Below are positions 39,107 through 49,303 of a stretch of DNA of 64,000 nucleotides, piece after piece. A model generated the notes under the pieces. It did not search any database. It saw nothing but the letters and a program-made list of their open reading frames with translations, and was not told the DNA's origin. This stretch comes from Apostichopus japonicus (Eukaryota > Echinodermata > Holothuroidea > Aspidochirotida > Stichopodidae). Position 1 is the first letter of the stretch, and the number at the start of each line of letters is the position of its first letter. The DNA lies in contig NC_092582.1 in the NCBI RefSeq assembly GCF_037975245.1, forward strand, positions 6,424,001 through 6,488,000, given 5' to 3'. A program made the position numbers and the translations under genes.

Positions 39107-39658
39107 CAGACCTGTCAACTCTCCCGGATTTACCGGGAGACTCCCGCTTTTTACCCGAATCTCCCGGCCTCCTTTCATATTCTATTCTCCTGGTTTTTTA
39201 ATGTTTCATCACTTGCGACATTTTTGAAAATAGCCAACAATTAAAGTCCTATGCTTAGTAATTCCCCACAGTAACGCTGAATATGAAAGGCTATTCAGTG
39301 TAGTTCGCAAGAACAAGACAGACAGTCGGTCAATTCTCAAGCTTGATGGATCTCTATCTAGCATACTAGCCATGAAGTCCCAGTAACCAGAGTCCACTGT
39401 TCCCTTTCAAATGGAACTGGAAGCCTACTAAAGAAACCCTGTAGAAAGCGAAGCGAGCTGCTGTAAACTACAATAAGAAACACTGATTGGATGATTCTCT
39501 CACTGTATTGCATAAGTAGACTATAATTATTTAGGAGTATTTATATCATTTCAGTTGAAAATAACCAACCTCCCTATTTTCCCCTTGTTCTCCCTTTTTT
39601 TTTGGCCCTGAAAAATGTTATTCTCCCTATTTTGGGGTCAAACAAGTTGACAGGTCTG
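39107..39658 (+). mobile_element. Degenerate hAT transposon with terminal inverted repeats
   Basis: Both ends carry the 14-bp inverted repeat CAGACCTGTCAACT (39107-39120 and, inverted, 39645-39658). The duplicated hexamer CACTAG lies immediately outside (39101-39106 and 39659-39664). Inside, 39261-39386 encodes a hATC dimerisation-domain relic containing HSNAEYERLFSVVRKNKTDS before a TAA. The rest of the transposase is absent, so this is an internally deleted copy. It sits between the divergent starts of C9orf78 and the torsin-like gene. Confidence 0.9.
39261..39386 (+). pseudogene. hAT transposase C-terminal fragment (hATC dimerisation region)
   Basis: Forty-one codons and a stop. The segment HSNAEYERLFSVVRKNKT corresponds to the conserved NAxxERxFSxxxxxxT core of hAT transposases, and the following residues SRSILKLDGSLSSILAMK follow the family pattern. 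There is no in-frame start or upstream domain, so it is a relic. Confidence 0.85.
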
Positions 39659-39950
39659 CACTAGGTCAGTTCAATATTTTATTTTTGGCATCTACATCCA
39701 ACTTAAATAGGAATGCAATAGCCATGTGTCTAAATATATTTTCTTATTGTTTCCTGACAATACCACTTTTTTGGTCTTGTTAAATATTGTCATTTTCTAT
39801 TGTCACTTGCCCCACTCCCATCCTACTGCCCTTCTCGAAACATAAGAATTTGTCATCGGTGTGCAAAGGCAGTGCTTATTTACCCTTAGTAGTGTTTAAA
39901 AAGTCAAGAATACTTATATGTACCTTTCCCCCCACCCTTTTACATTACAG

Positions 39951-39979
39951 AAGGGAGCAACTCTCAGCTGCTTGGTTTA
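39951..39979 (+). other. Probable 5' UTR start of the torsin-like coding exon
   Basis: A pyrimidine tract (cctttccccccaccctttta) and acattacag end at 39950, 29 nt before the first ATG. This is the arrangement expected if a non-coding first exon lies upstream; I could not identify that exon. Confidence 0.5.
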
Positions 39980-41704
39980 ATGATGTCATGCAGACTGTCG
40001 TCTCCACCTGTTGCTGACTTGCACACAAGGAAACCGGACTATCCAATGCTTATCACTCCAGGTTCAAAAGCAAATTTCAATTCTAACTGCCTGGCATTGG
40101 CCTGGCCCTCTTCAAGAACATCAGATGCTGCAAAGCCTGCGGTGTATAATGGAGGCGGTGATAACGGATGGTCTCCGATTGCAGAAAGGTCAAAGACACA
40201 TGCAGGACTTGCCGTGTCACCTTCAGGAAAACCACTTTTGAAAATTCAGTCATCTTACCAAGGGTACTTTACCTTTGGTGAATATGATTCAAGCACCCCT
40301 ATCAATAGAAACTCTGCTTTTGGACATGATCGCCATGGTAACTCTCCAAATGTCCCATCATGGGATGCCAGACATAATGAAAGAACCAGCAGTTTCATAT
40401 CTTTTAACACAAGCCCCCAATCATCACGAAACGCAAAAGGTTGGAAAAAGGCCGAAGAAAGTTTCAGTTGGCCAGATCAGCATCTTCATCAACAAGAGGA
40501 CAAGAAAGTTAGATTCAGGAATGAAGCAAACAGTGCATGGTCTAATGATAGGTTTGGAGAGTCACTACCCTCTCCTGAAAGGGAGAGCAGTTATGATGAT
40601 ATGAGCGTTAGCTCGAACGACACAAGAAGCCATTCTGACTTGTCCTTCCATCGCAGGACGGATAGAAGATACCTTCACAGTCAGTACGAAAGTAGAGCAG
40701 CAGCCCTCTCTGTCTCACCATCAGGTGTTTGTCAGATGCTCTGTTGGTTACTCATGACTATAATTGTAATTCTCATCGTGTTGTTGAGCATTTTCTTCAT
40801 CTATTCCGATTACCAAAAGTCTTCGATGATAGCGGCGTTCGCCCCTAACAAGCAAACGACTCTAAAGCAGTACTTAGAAGAGCACTTGATCGGTCAAGAC
40901 ATAGCTGTAACAGAACTTTCGTCATTCTTCGATAACTTTTTGAACTCCAGCGGGTTAGCGAATCCTGTTATGATATCCTTTCATGGGGGTGTCGGAGTGG
41001 GTAAATCGTTCACCAATCAGTTGATCGGTAATTATTATTTTTCTGATATGTCTTTGTGTATTTCCACTTTCTCTGTCCCCTTGCATCACACTTGGCCGTT
41101 AGATCAAATCAGAAACGAACTCACAGATTGGCTGACAGTAAAAGAAACAAGTTGCCCTTTCCAATTTCATATCCTAAATGATCTTGGAAGTGACACACCT
41201 TGCTCAGTTTTTGCATTAATAGGAGAGAGTTTAAGTGACTTTCTCTCCAAAAGTTCAAATCATAAACACGTAATCATCGTGGAAACAGATGTAGCACATC
41301 TAAGAATCAAACAGATTGCTCTAGAATACTTAGAAACTAGCAAACTAGAAATTTTAAATATCGACCATTTTGCAGACCCCATAAAGAGATCATGGGAAGC
41401 CATCGATGAGTTTCAACGTCAAAAGTCTGGGTCAGAGTATAATCCCAAAGTTGGTTGTCATTTTACAGACCTGTTCAAACTCGTCCATGTTTCGATACCA
41501 TTCATGCCGTTAGAGAGACATCACGTTAAGCTGTGTGTCTACGACATCGCACAAAGAAGGCACTTGCAAGTGTCTCTCAACCAAGTCGAGTGGGTCGCTG
41601 ACCAAGTAGTCTACGGTCCTCAAAGCTGGCCTGTTTTCTCCAGTTCTGGCTGCAAATCAGTGTTAGAGAAGTTAAATATTGTCTACAACTCTGGAGAAGT
41701 TTGA
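39980..41704 (+). CDS. Torsin-family AAA+ protein with cytosolic N-terminal extension (TOR4A-like), single coding exon
   Basis: Torsins are AAA+ proteins of the ER and nuclear-envelope lumen. The 574-aa protein has a Ser-rich, disordered N-terminal region (1-250), one membrane span (about 253-278, WLLMTIIVILIVLLSIFFIY) and a lumenal torsin-like domain: LEEHLIGQDIAV, Walker A HGGVGVGKS (335-343), then a region aligning to sensor 1 (HVIIVETDVAHLRIKQIALEYL), IPFMPLERHHVKLCV and the C-terminal GCKSVLEKLN, which holds the conserved torsin GCK sensor-2 cysteine motif. A type II layout with a long N-terminus is that of TOR4A rather than signal-peptide torsins such as TOR1A. The apparent Walker B (HILNDLG) lacks the usual DE pair. 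An acceptor tttacattacag|aag at 39950 suggests a spliced 5' UTR. AATAAA is at 42399-42404. Confidence 0.85.
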   Translation: MMSCRLSSPPVADLHTRKPDYPMLITPGSKANFNSNCLALAWPSSRTSDAAKPAVYNGGGDNGWSPIAERSKTHAGLAVSPSGKPLLKIQSSYQGYFTFGEYDSSTPINRNSAFGHDRHGNSPNVPSWDARHNERTSSFISFNTSPQSSRNAKGWKKAEESFSWPDQHLHQQEDKKVRFRNEANSAWSNDRFGESLPSPERESSYDDMSVSSNDTRSHSDLSFHRRTDRRYLHSQYESRAAALSVSPSGVCQMLCWLLMTIIVILIVLLSIFFIYSDYQKSSMIAAFAPNKQTTLKQYLEEHLIGQDIAVTELSSFFDNFLNSSGLANPVMISFHGGVGVGKSFTNQLIGNYYFSDMSLCISTFSVPLHHTWPLDQIRNELTDWLTVKETSCPFQFHILNDLGSDTPCSVFALIGESLSDFLSKSSNHKHVIIVETDVAHLRIKQIALEYLETSKLEILNIDHFADPIKRSWEAIDEFQRQKSGSEYNPKVGCHFTDLFKLVHVSIPFMPLERHHVKLCVYDIAQRRHLQVSLNQVEWVADQVVYGPQSWPVFSSSGCKSVLEKLNIVYNSGEV

Positions 41705-42398
41705 AAAATCATTTTGTTTTCCTCTCGATTGAATGTATTAATTATTGCTCCAGAGGGGGAGGGGGGGGGGGATGTAATGACATATACAGTATAATTTGTT
41801 TGTTACCTCTAGTCAAAATTTTCATCTGCTGAGATTTTGAATATGGCACATTTTCACGAAGAACAGATGCAGTAGCCGGAAGATTCCTTGTCGTTAGGCA
41901 TAATCAATATCAGTTATCGAGCTGTAGTGATTACCAAGTTTACTTATACAGTATCAGATCAGAGAGTCGTTAGGACCATTACAACTCCCTGACAACTCCC
42001 TGGTCTGGCTGACATGGTGCATTACTTGATCTGAATTTCCACATTGTCAAAGTCCAAAGTTTCCATTGCTGATCAGTTGTAAATTATTTCTTGTGCAGAA
42101 CATAGGATCTTATTGAGTCTCCTACAATAGCGCAGGAACTTTAAGATGGAATTAAAATATGTGTGTGATGTAAGCAAGTGATCACTCCAATTGGTATCTA
42201 TTGATTCATGAATAAGGGTTGCAACCATGCTGAAGTAAAGTTTGTAATGTAATTGAAGATGTAAAATAGAAGGTTATACAAGACATTTCTTTGTGAGTTT
42301 GATATTTATGCATGTTCTATTTTCGCGGTACGATTTTCTGGTAGAAAGATATTTCGATGTGTTTTCTAATTATGAACTGACTGTATATCGGTGAAGGA

Positions 42399-42404
42399 AA
42401 TAAA
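42399..42404 (+). terminator. Polyadenylation signal for the torsin-like gene
   Basis: AATAAA about 695 nt after the stop codon, followed by an A-rich stretch. It is the first canonical signal I noticed downstream. Confidence 0.5.
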
Positions 42405-42409
42405 AAAAA

Positions 42410-43733
42410 ATGAAATTTGAAAAAAATGTAGCAAAATCCACTCAGTTATGACGTCATTTCATTTAGCTACGTTTGGTACTATTTGACAGCGATTATTCGG
42501 CAGCAATAAATAAATGACTCCCGCGAAGATCATTGGTCTGTACTCAGATCTCGAATTGGGAGGGTGCACAAATGTTAGGTGATGACCATCCCGAGGAGGT
42601 GGCCTTTAACTTCTAACTATCCTCTCTTTAGCGAGCTCCCAGTCTTGTTCTAGCATTTTGTTTCCAACTGATTTGAGTGTCAACATGTCAGTGACACGTT
42701 CTGTTTTATTTCGTCCAAAACTAATTTTGCCAGTTTACAAACCAATTTACTGCTAACAGTTTTCATTCAAAATATGTTAAGTGACGTACCTTGAAGAGTG
42801 CTTCTGACATGGTTTGTCGTAGTGCCAGACAATAAAATGATAAATTTTCGTTTCATACGCCTAATTATCCGACGAATTCTCGATATCTGTTCTCCAGCTT
42901 ATCAACAAAAAGCGAACTTTTGAAAATATCGAAATTTGAAGATATAAGGTCAGAAGCTGGAGAAGATAGGAAATTATTGTGTGATAACAAGCAGTCGAAA
43001 TATTGGTACAAAAAGCCGAAATTTCGAGAGAGAAAAAAAAAGACATTTTGAGAATGGTGTCAAAGTATGAAAGAAAAAGTAACGAGTGGCATTTAAAATT
43101 TCCAATGTGTCATAACCGGGTCACCGATGAATTCGCAAATTTACAAGTTTTTTTCCGCAACCCCTTTCACCTTTGATAGCTTTCATACATCATGCAGAAT
43201 GAACCCTCTCTTTCCTATACACGTTGATCTACTCTCGTCAAGCCTATCCGAATAATTCATATCCCTTACTGTATTACGAAACAAAAATCGCATATTGCAA
43301 CATGGAATGTGTGTGTGATTCCTCGAATACTTTTACCAACGGTTTTCCTTCCCCCCCCCCCATATTGTTTTTGTATAATGGAGGGTTGTCTAAAATTGTC
43401 AACTCAGAAACAGAAAACGACATGAACAGCAAAGAGGGATATTCAAACATTTTCACAGTGGTTTAATGGATCCATGTATGGAAACATGATTCTGGACAGG
43501 GAAAACAAGCCACGTTCTGTCAAATTAAATTGCACAAGGACAACAACATAATCATTACGTTAAATGTACTTCAACTTCAAACTAATATCCTCTACCGAGC
43601 TGACCGAGATTGGGTGTATAAATCCATATATATGAAAACTAAAATGCTACCGCATTGTCGGTCCAAATTGCAGCATTTTCTCTGGATTAGTTCTTGCAAG
43701 TTCCACCTTAAAATCTTTTCTCTATTTTTAGGT
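42410..43733. other. Intergenic stretch, no gene recognised
   Basis: AT-rich sequence between the torsin-like 3' end and the putative last exon of the minus-strand membrane protein gene. It contains a C-run near 43351 and no convincing exon or repeat family. Confidence 0.5.
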
Positions 43734-46700
43734 TTAACATTCGTTATGTTTTGTCTTTCCGTTACGAAGTGTCATTTGATTCAAAGATAATGACGTAATC
43801 CTAAGCTCTTTCTTCAGATTTCTGGCGAGTTTGTAAATAGACACGTGATGTACTTTTCGGCCAATCAAATGAGAGGAACTGGCAGTGCGTTTGGTAACAA
43901 TTCGAGCTGACGGTCCTATCTTCTTTGGTTTGTCAATGTTCAGAGCTTGCAGACGATAAAGTAAATCCTGAAAGAAAAAATATCAAAAGGAGAAGGGATA
44001 TCTCGAAAATCCTAAACTGTGGCATATGTTATCGCTTCTCGATCATAGCAACCATGCTGTGTTAGAATCGTAGCAAAATCACTTACTCTGATTGGTTAAA
44101 AATACTATCCAGACTATTTCAGACACTGAGGAAACCTAAGCTAGAGACAAATACATTGTCGGTGGTGAGTTAACCGATTGTTGATGTTCGTACATGAATG
44201 ACAATTTGGTTTTGCTTGGCTAATTTCTGGCATATTTGAAGCCAATATTGATGATTTTGTCATTGCATTGTTGGTTGTGAAGACACGAAGAACAAAGAAA
44301 AACGTTATCGTTAGACGAGGAAATACCTAATGGTTTTCACTGTGTCAATGATAAAGCACCTAGGCCTATAGGATAATAACCGAATCTATCCAGCAAGAAC
44401 ATCCTAATGTTTAACCTTCTGAGTTTGATCATTTCACCGGGTACCACAGTGTATTGAAGTCACGAGTTGGGGCAGTTGATGCACCTCTGATGAAGCACAG
44501 TAATAACTTAAGAAAACCCGTAACTGGAAACAAGATAAATTGCAACTTTTGCGTTGGTTCACTTAACACACTCTGGCCAAATTTTAAACATCTAGAATAA
44601 CTTTCATTCACAAATCAGGCCAGTTTGGAAAGGTCGAGTTACTTTTGCTCTCCCAAACCTCATGTAGTAACCTAGTTGGTTGATTCCGATTTTCCTTGAT
44701 ATAACGCTTAAAGCAAAGCAAAGCAGTGTACGCGAGTATACTGAAACTATGAGATATATTAAACAACGAAGTCGTCTTAACCGGTAATTATGACAACAAA
44801 TATTACATTTCTGATTGAGTAAATAAGTTGTTTGCCATAATGTGAGCATAAACACGATACACCGTTGTTAATCAAATTACCTCTTAATATTTCACAATGT
44901 CACAATCAGGGTTAAATGTTGTGTGAGGATTTGTAAGCCGGGACACCGGGATCAAGAATTTGTCCTTCATCCCAAACCTCAGTAACGTTGAGAGACAGTT
45001 CGGGCCCCGGAGAAATTATGTTACCGGGAAGGGTACCACAAAGTATAAGTTACGAGTAGGGGATTGGATGGAAATATACAAAAGAGCAATGCTCAATATG
45101 ACACTAAAACATCGACTACTTTATATCTATAACACTTGCTCCTCTCTATAGAAGAAGACTGATGCATCCCGTAAAAGGCATTGAAGACTCGCCCCAAACC
45201 GCGTGCCGCCCTCTGAAAAAATGATAACTTTCCTTTGCTTGCAAGTGAAGTTTTTTTTCTTGTAGCTACAAAATACAGACAGCAATGAAAGTGATATTTT
45301 GTTATCTCTATCCAGACCTGAGATGTCCATCGCTGTATCATTTTGTACACTGTGCTTTGGGTATTGACCGTAGCTGTGTTGAGTGTACACTAGTGTCTAA
45401 TTACCGACGGTAGCAAGCTGTGTTTTTTTTTTCTGGGATCGATGGTGGTGTCTAACACTTCTGTTACACCTCATTCGAAACTAGGTCATATTACCGGCAT
45501 GAGACGTTCTTTGTGCGCGAGTCTTCACACCCTTTAAATAAAATCTAGAATATCATTTAGCGGTTAAAGATGCATGCTCTACCATTAATTGTATACCTCA
45601 ACGATGTCTTTCTTCCTCTCAGCGTTGACCTGTCGTTTGTTCATGACGGCATTCTTTCTGTTAACCGACTTTTCCACCGTTTGCCGACGGGATTTTAAAT
45701 TCCTGCTCAATCGTGGGGATGGCTTTATACTTCCTGATCGGGTAGTATGCCTTATCCCTGATTTGAATCCCAGGACCTTCCTAACGTGAGCACGAAGGAA
45801 GCAGATGAAATGAGAGGAACAATATTGTTACCGTCGTCATATTTGTTTTCATTCTGAAATAGATATTTGCTGCGATTTTAACAGCAATAGCTGTCGACAC
45901 ATCGGGGACACACATGCGATTAATGGGTTACACGTACAGGGAACAGTATATGAAATGAAAAGGTAGTATATATAGGGTGCCTAGCCATGTTTAAGTAAAC
46001 CGATATTGCAATGTTGCTTAACTTAGTGTGAGAATGCACACAAGTATATGTATATAGGATATAGTAACAGACACCACGTGATGTATTTCAGTACGTTTTT
46101 CCTCTTCATAATGCAATGTATCAACTGTTACTGTTTTACTTTATACTATGTAGGCCAACAATGAAAAATAAGTTCAACTTTGTCGCATCAAATAAATTGT
46201 ATCATGTTATGACGCGTTCATTCAAATCTGTCAGTAGTGACACCAAATATGCTAGAGAACCAACTAATGGTCACTATGCAAATAATAGTCATGGCATATT
46301 CAAAAGTTAAAATATCACGTGACTACCATACACTCGAAGCATTTTGTCTCACAAAGACAGTCATCTGGCTAATGGAACACTCCTCAACGTCTGTGAATAA
46401 GTCAGAGGGCCCAATCTCTGGGAACGTTTTATTAAGCACCCTAAACTTATTGTACCAGTTCTGCAGATGAATTTGACGTGTTTACTCGTTTAAGAGAATG
46501 TGTAAATAAAAATCATCATTCAGAATCTCAAAATAATACTACAACAACAACAATAACAACAACAAAAGAGGAGAAATGAGCAAAAATCCGAAATTGAATG
46601 GCTAATTTTTACCTTGAAGACTTCTTTCCACTGACAGCCATCCTGTACAAGAAACCAAAATGCAGAGAAAAGAACAGTTAATTTATAGACGACTTTATAT

Positions 46701-47763
46701 GTGCTGTGAAAACTTGTCTCTAACGTATCTAGGCTGATATAGGTGAAGACCACATCCAATATTATGTGAAATGACATTCTGGTATGATGTATTTTATCGC
46801 GAAGATAGAATTGAAGGCATTTTGACATTTAAAAACAAGAGATAGGACAATTGAGACGATATTTTCAACACATAGTGTGGAATGTTGGGTATTGTTTGTC
46901 GTATGCCCTACCATCGGAATATCCAATTCAACTGATGGCAGTAGTCATTATACAAAAAACAAACAATTCCTCTCTGCTATCATTATCAGATATAGTCTAC
47001 GATGACGCGACATCTGGAAAAAGAAATATCAACAATAGTTTTTTGTTGTTGTACTGTTGCAGCCATGTAATCAATATCATATGCAAAACAATACACAGGG
47101 AGTCAATACCAAAGCTAAAATAAATCAACATAAAGTAAAGGCAGACGAAGAGATATTCAAAAGAATAATCAATGGGATAAATTATATTTCAAACCGATGG
47201 ACGAGAAACATTATTTATTGCATCGTGATGCAATTTCTATCCACTGAATTCTTCTGTACCGCTTTCGAAATGTTGATATAGTTGAAGATTGTTACAAAAA
47301 TGTGAAGCTAAAACTAGGCTATGCCCATAATGTGAAAAATTCACATTGCGATTGATCTCAAGTTTTACCAAGAATACAGGATATACAGGATATGCAAAAT
47401 TTGAAGAAAACCCCCAAAACAGTTTACAGTCACAATGTATCCAATATACCCCTTAGAGCTGTTTGCTCTATGTTCACCTTGTTCAACTTAGTCAAATTCA
47501 AGCGTTCGTTTCTCGGAAGGGGCATCTACAAATCGGAATTCATTTTAACTGGGCATGAAGGCAGCTTACAATCTAAGAACAAATTACTCACCCTGTTCGT
47601 CACTGCTTCTTTCCTGGTATTTTTCTTCAATTAATAGGTTTATGCGGATCTTGGGATATCGTTTGCTTTTAACTATATAGTACATGAACGTGAGAAGAGT
47701 CGCCCAGCATACAATGTACGGGAGTACAGTAAACGCAGCAGTTGTCGTGCTAGTACTGTCCAT
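43734..47763 (-). CDS. Unrecognised single-pass membrane protein gene, tentative exons
   Basis: I do not recognise this protein. Exon 47763-47592 starts with ATG, encodes a signal-anchor-like N-terminus (span AAFTVLPYIVCWATLLTFMY, then KSKRYPK and an acidic stretch) and ends at a good donor (CAGG|GTGAGT). Candidate downstream exons are 46642-46613 (30 nt, GT..AG), 45780-45597 (184 nt, acceptor gttag, donor GAG|GTATAC) and 43967-43734 (acceptor tttcag, ending TAA). The last two join in phase into a 137-codon open stretch, strongly basic (VNRKNAVMNKRQVNAERKKD then LLYRLQALNIDKPKKIG). The join from the first two exons into 45780 is out of phase by one. Either an acceptor within that exon (45758/45757) is used or a small exon was missed. 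The cytosolic tail would be Lys/Arg-rich. Confidence 0.45.
45172..45538 (+). mobile_element. MITE family copy 2 (367 bp)
   Basis: It starts aaaaggcattgaagactcgc and ends gcgagtcttcacaccctttaaa; the inverted ends are better preserved than in copy 1. The interior is collinear with 11297-11660, including gagatgtccatc, tattgaccgtagctg, gtacactagtgtctaat and gggatcgatggtggtgtcta. It lies in an intron of the tentative minus-strand gene. Confidence 0.88.
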
Positions 47764-49303
47764 GACGTCACAATGTGGCATCATGACGAAGCGCGCCATA
47801 AACGCGTGGAACGATTTTGTTAGCCGCGAACGTTGTACCAATGAAAAGTATGCATAGCGCATGCCGCTATGTACGTCACCAGCTAGTCACCAAGTATATC
47901 GTGCGCCGGCGTGGCTATATGTGTTGCATGCAGTGATGAACATTTGAAAGAAAGAAAAAGTCTACTTATAAGATATACTTTGTACGCGTAACGGTATATT
48001 AGGAGAACTCAATACTCACAGCATACGTTCCTATTTGGTCCTTTCCTTTAAATCAAAGTCCGGATCACATTTGCATGTATATAATTTAATACGAGCTAGA
48101 CTTGCACCTTAAAGTTGCAGTTGGTGATGTCCTTAAATTAATACCACACGCTCGAAACCAGACACACTTTTTCCAGATACAAACAGATTTTTGATGACCT
48201 AAACCAAAGATATTCCACCAAATATCTTTGCCAAAACTGAGTGAGGTGGTAGTAGATGCCGGACGTATATATGTTTATATATGACACTGTGAACTGATGA
48301 AAGTGGCAGAGGTGATGTTATATACTACATAGAAATAGCAGCATGATTAATTCCAAGCTAAAGCAACGGACATGGCACAGTTTTATTATAAGACCAAAAA
48401 TGAGTTGCTTGTGAAAAACTTTCAACTTCGGCCACTCACCTTCTACCCACTCATTCTATCCAGCAGACCCAACCAAAATAAACAAAAAGACATATATAGT
48501 CAGGTTTAGAGAACTGTCAGCCGGTCAAGTATTCATATGTTTTGTTATAGCGAATAGTGATAAAAGTGTAGTGCCCCTTCATAGTTTTGGCTTATTATAT
48601 AATTTCATGGGATTTTGTTTCAAATATGAAACAGTCAGTTGCAAACTTAATATCTAAATACCAACATTTGCAAATAACATCCATGTCCGAATCAAATAAG
48701 TAAAGTACCGCAAGCGAAAACGTTAAGAGTTCAAGCACTTGAATGGTTCCGGGCCATGCATGGCATAACATATATCTGAAGTATTCAAAACTGTACACAG
48801 GCTAAGTAATATCAAACTCAGGAATATCTTGGCTGTAGATATACGCGAACGTTCGTCTGCTCGGAGAGAAATACCGAAGTCATGGCAACTAATGGCTGGC
48901 ATACGTTGCCACTATGTCAAAGATATATGGTGACACATGATAGGTGACGTCATTCAACATGATTCCCATTGGAAGTACAAAAAGGCAGTGAACAGTTCGG
49001 CGTTGCGCGCGCACGATTGCATTACGCGCACAAAAGTAGTCTGCCCCAGATTTCTCTGGTCGGCCCGGCCTTGGCGATATGCTGCGAGAGAATTTACGCG
49101 CGTCAGAGGCACTGTACTATTTACGCGCACATTTTTTGACGTAGTTACATGGCGCTTGCGTAGTTATTGTTATTTGAAATAAAAGCTTTTTTATTTTGAA
49201 AAACCGTTATAGTATAGTTAGTTTATACACAGCTGACAAAGAATACGGACGTTGATCTATCTCTTACCGAGTCACTCGATAAAATTTATTTAGAAATCTA
49301 ATC
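47764..49303. other. Divergent intergenic region upstream of the sperm basic protein gene
   Basis: No coding exon was recognised. The part nearest the plus-strand gene (about 48990-49145) is unusually CpG-rich for this window and holds three TTACGCGC motifs, which makes it the candidate promoter of that gene. Confidence 0.45.
48995..49145 (+). promoter_or_regulatory. CpG-rich candidate promoter with repeated TTACGCGC
   Basis: TTACGCGC occurs at 49022-49029, 49094-49101 and 49121-49128, with gttgcgcgcgcacg at about 49002-49015, all within 310 nt upstream of the ATG at 49304. The surrounding intergenic DNA is AT-rich and CpG-poor, so the cluster stands out. The function is inferred only from position and repetition. 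Confidence 0.4.

Noticed and set aside
40011-40604. Alternative-frame ORFs within the torsin-like gene
   Set aside because: They overlap a 574-codon frame with clear torsin motifs and have no features of their own.
45589-45789. 66-codon plus-strand ORF
   Set aside because: It is the antisense of the better supported minus-strand exon 45780-45597.
48937-49182. 81-codon plus-strand ORF
   Set aside because: It overlaps the CpG-rich patch upstream of the basic protein gene; the Arg-rich reading comes from CpG composition, with no splice or domain support.
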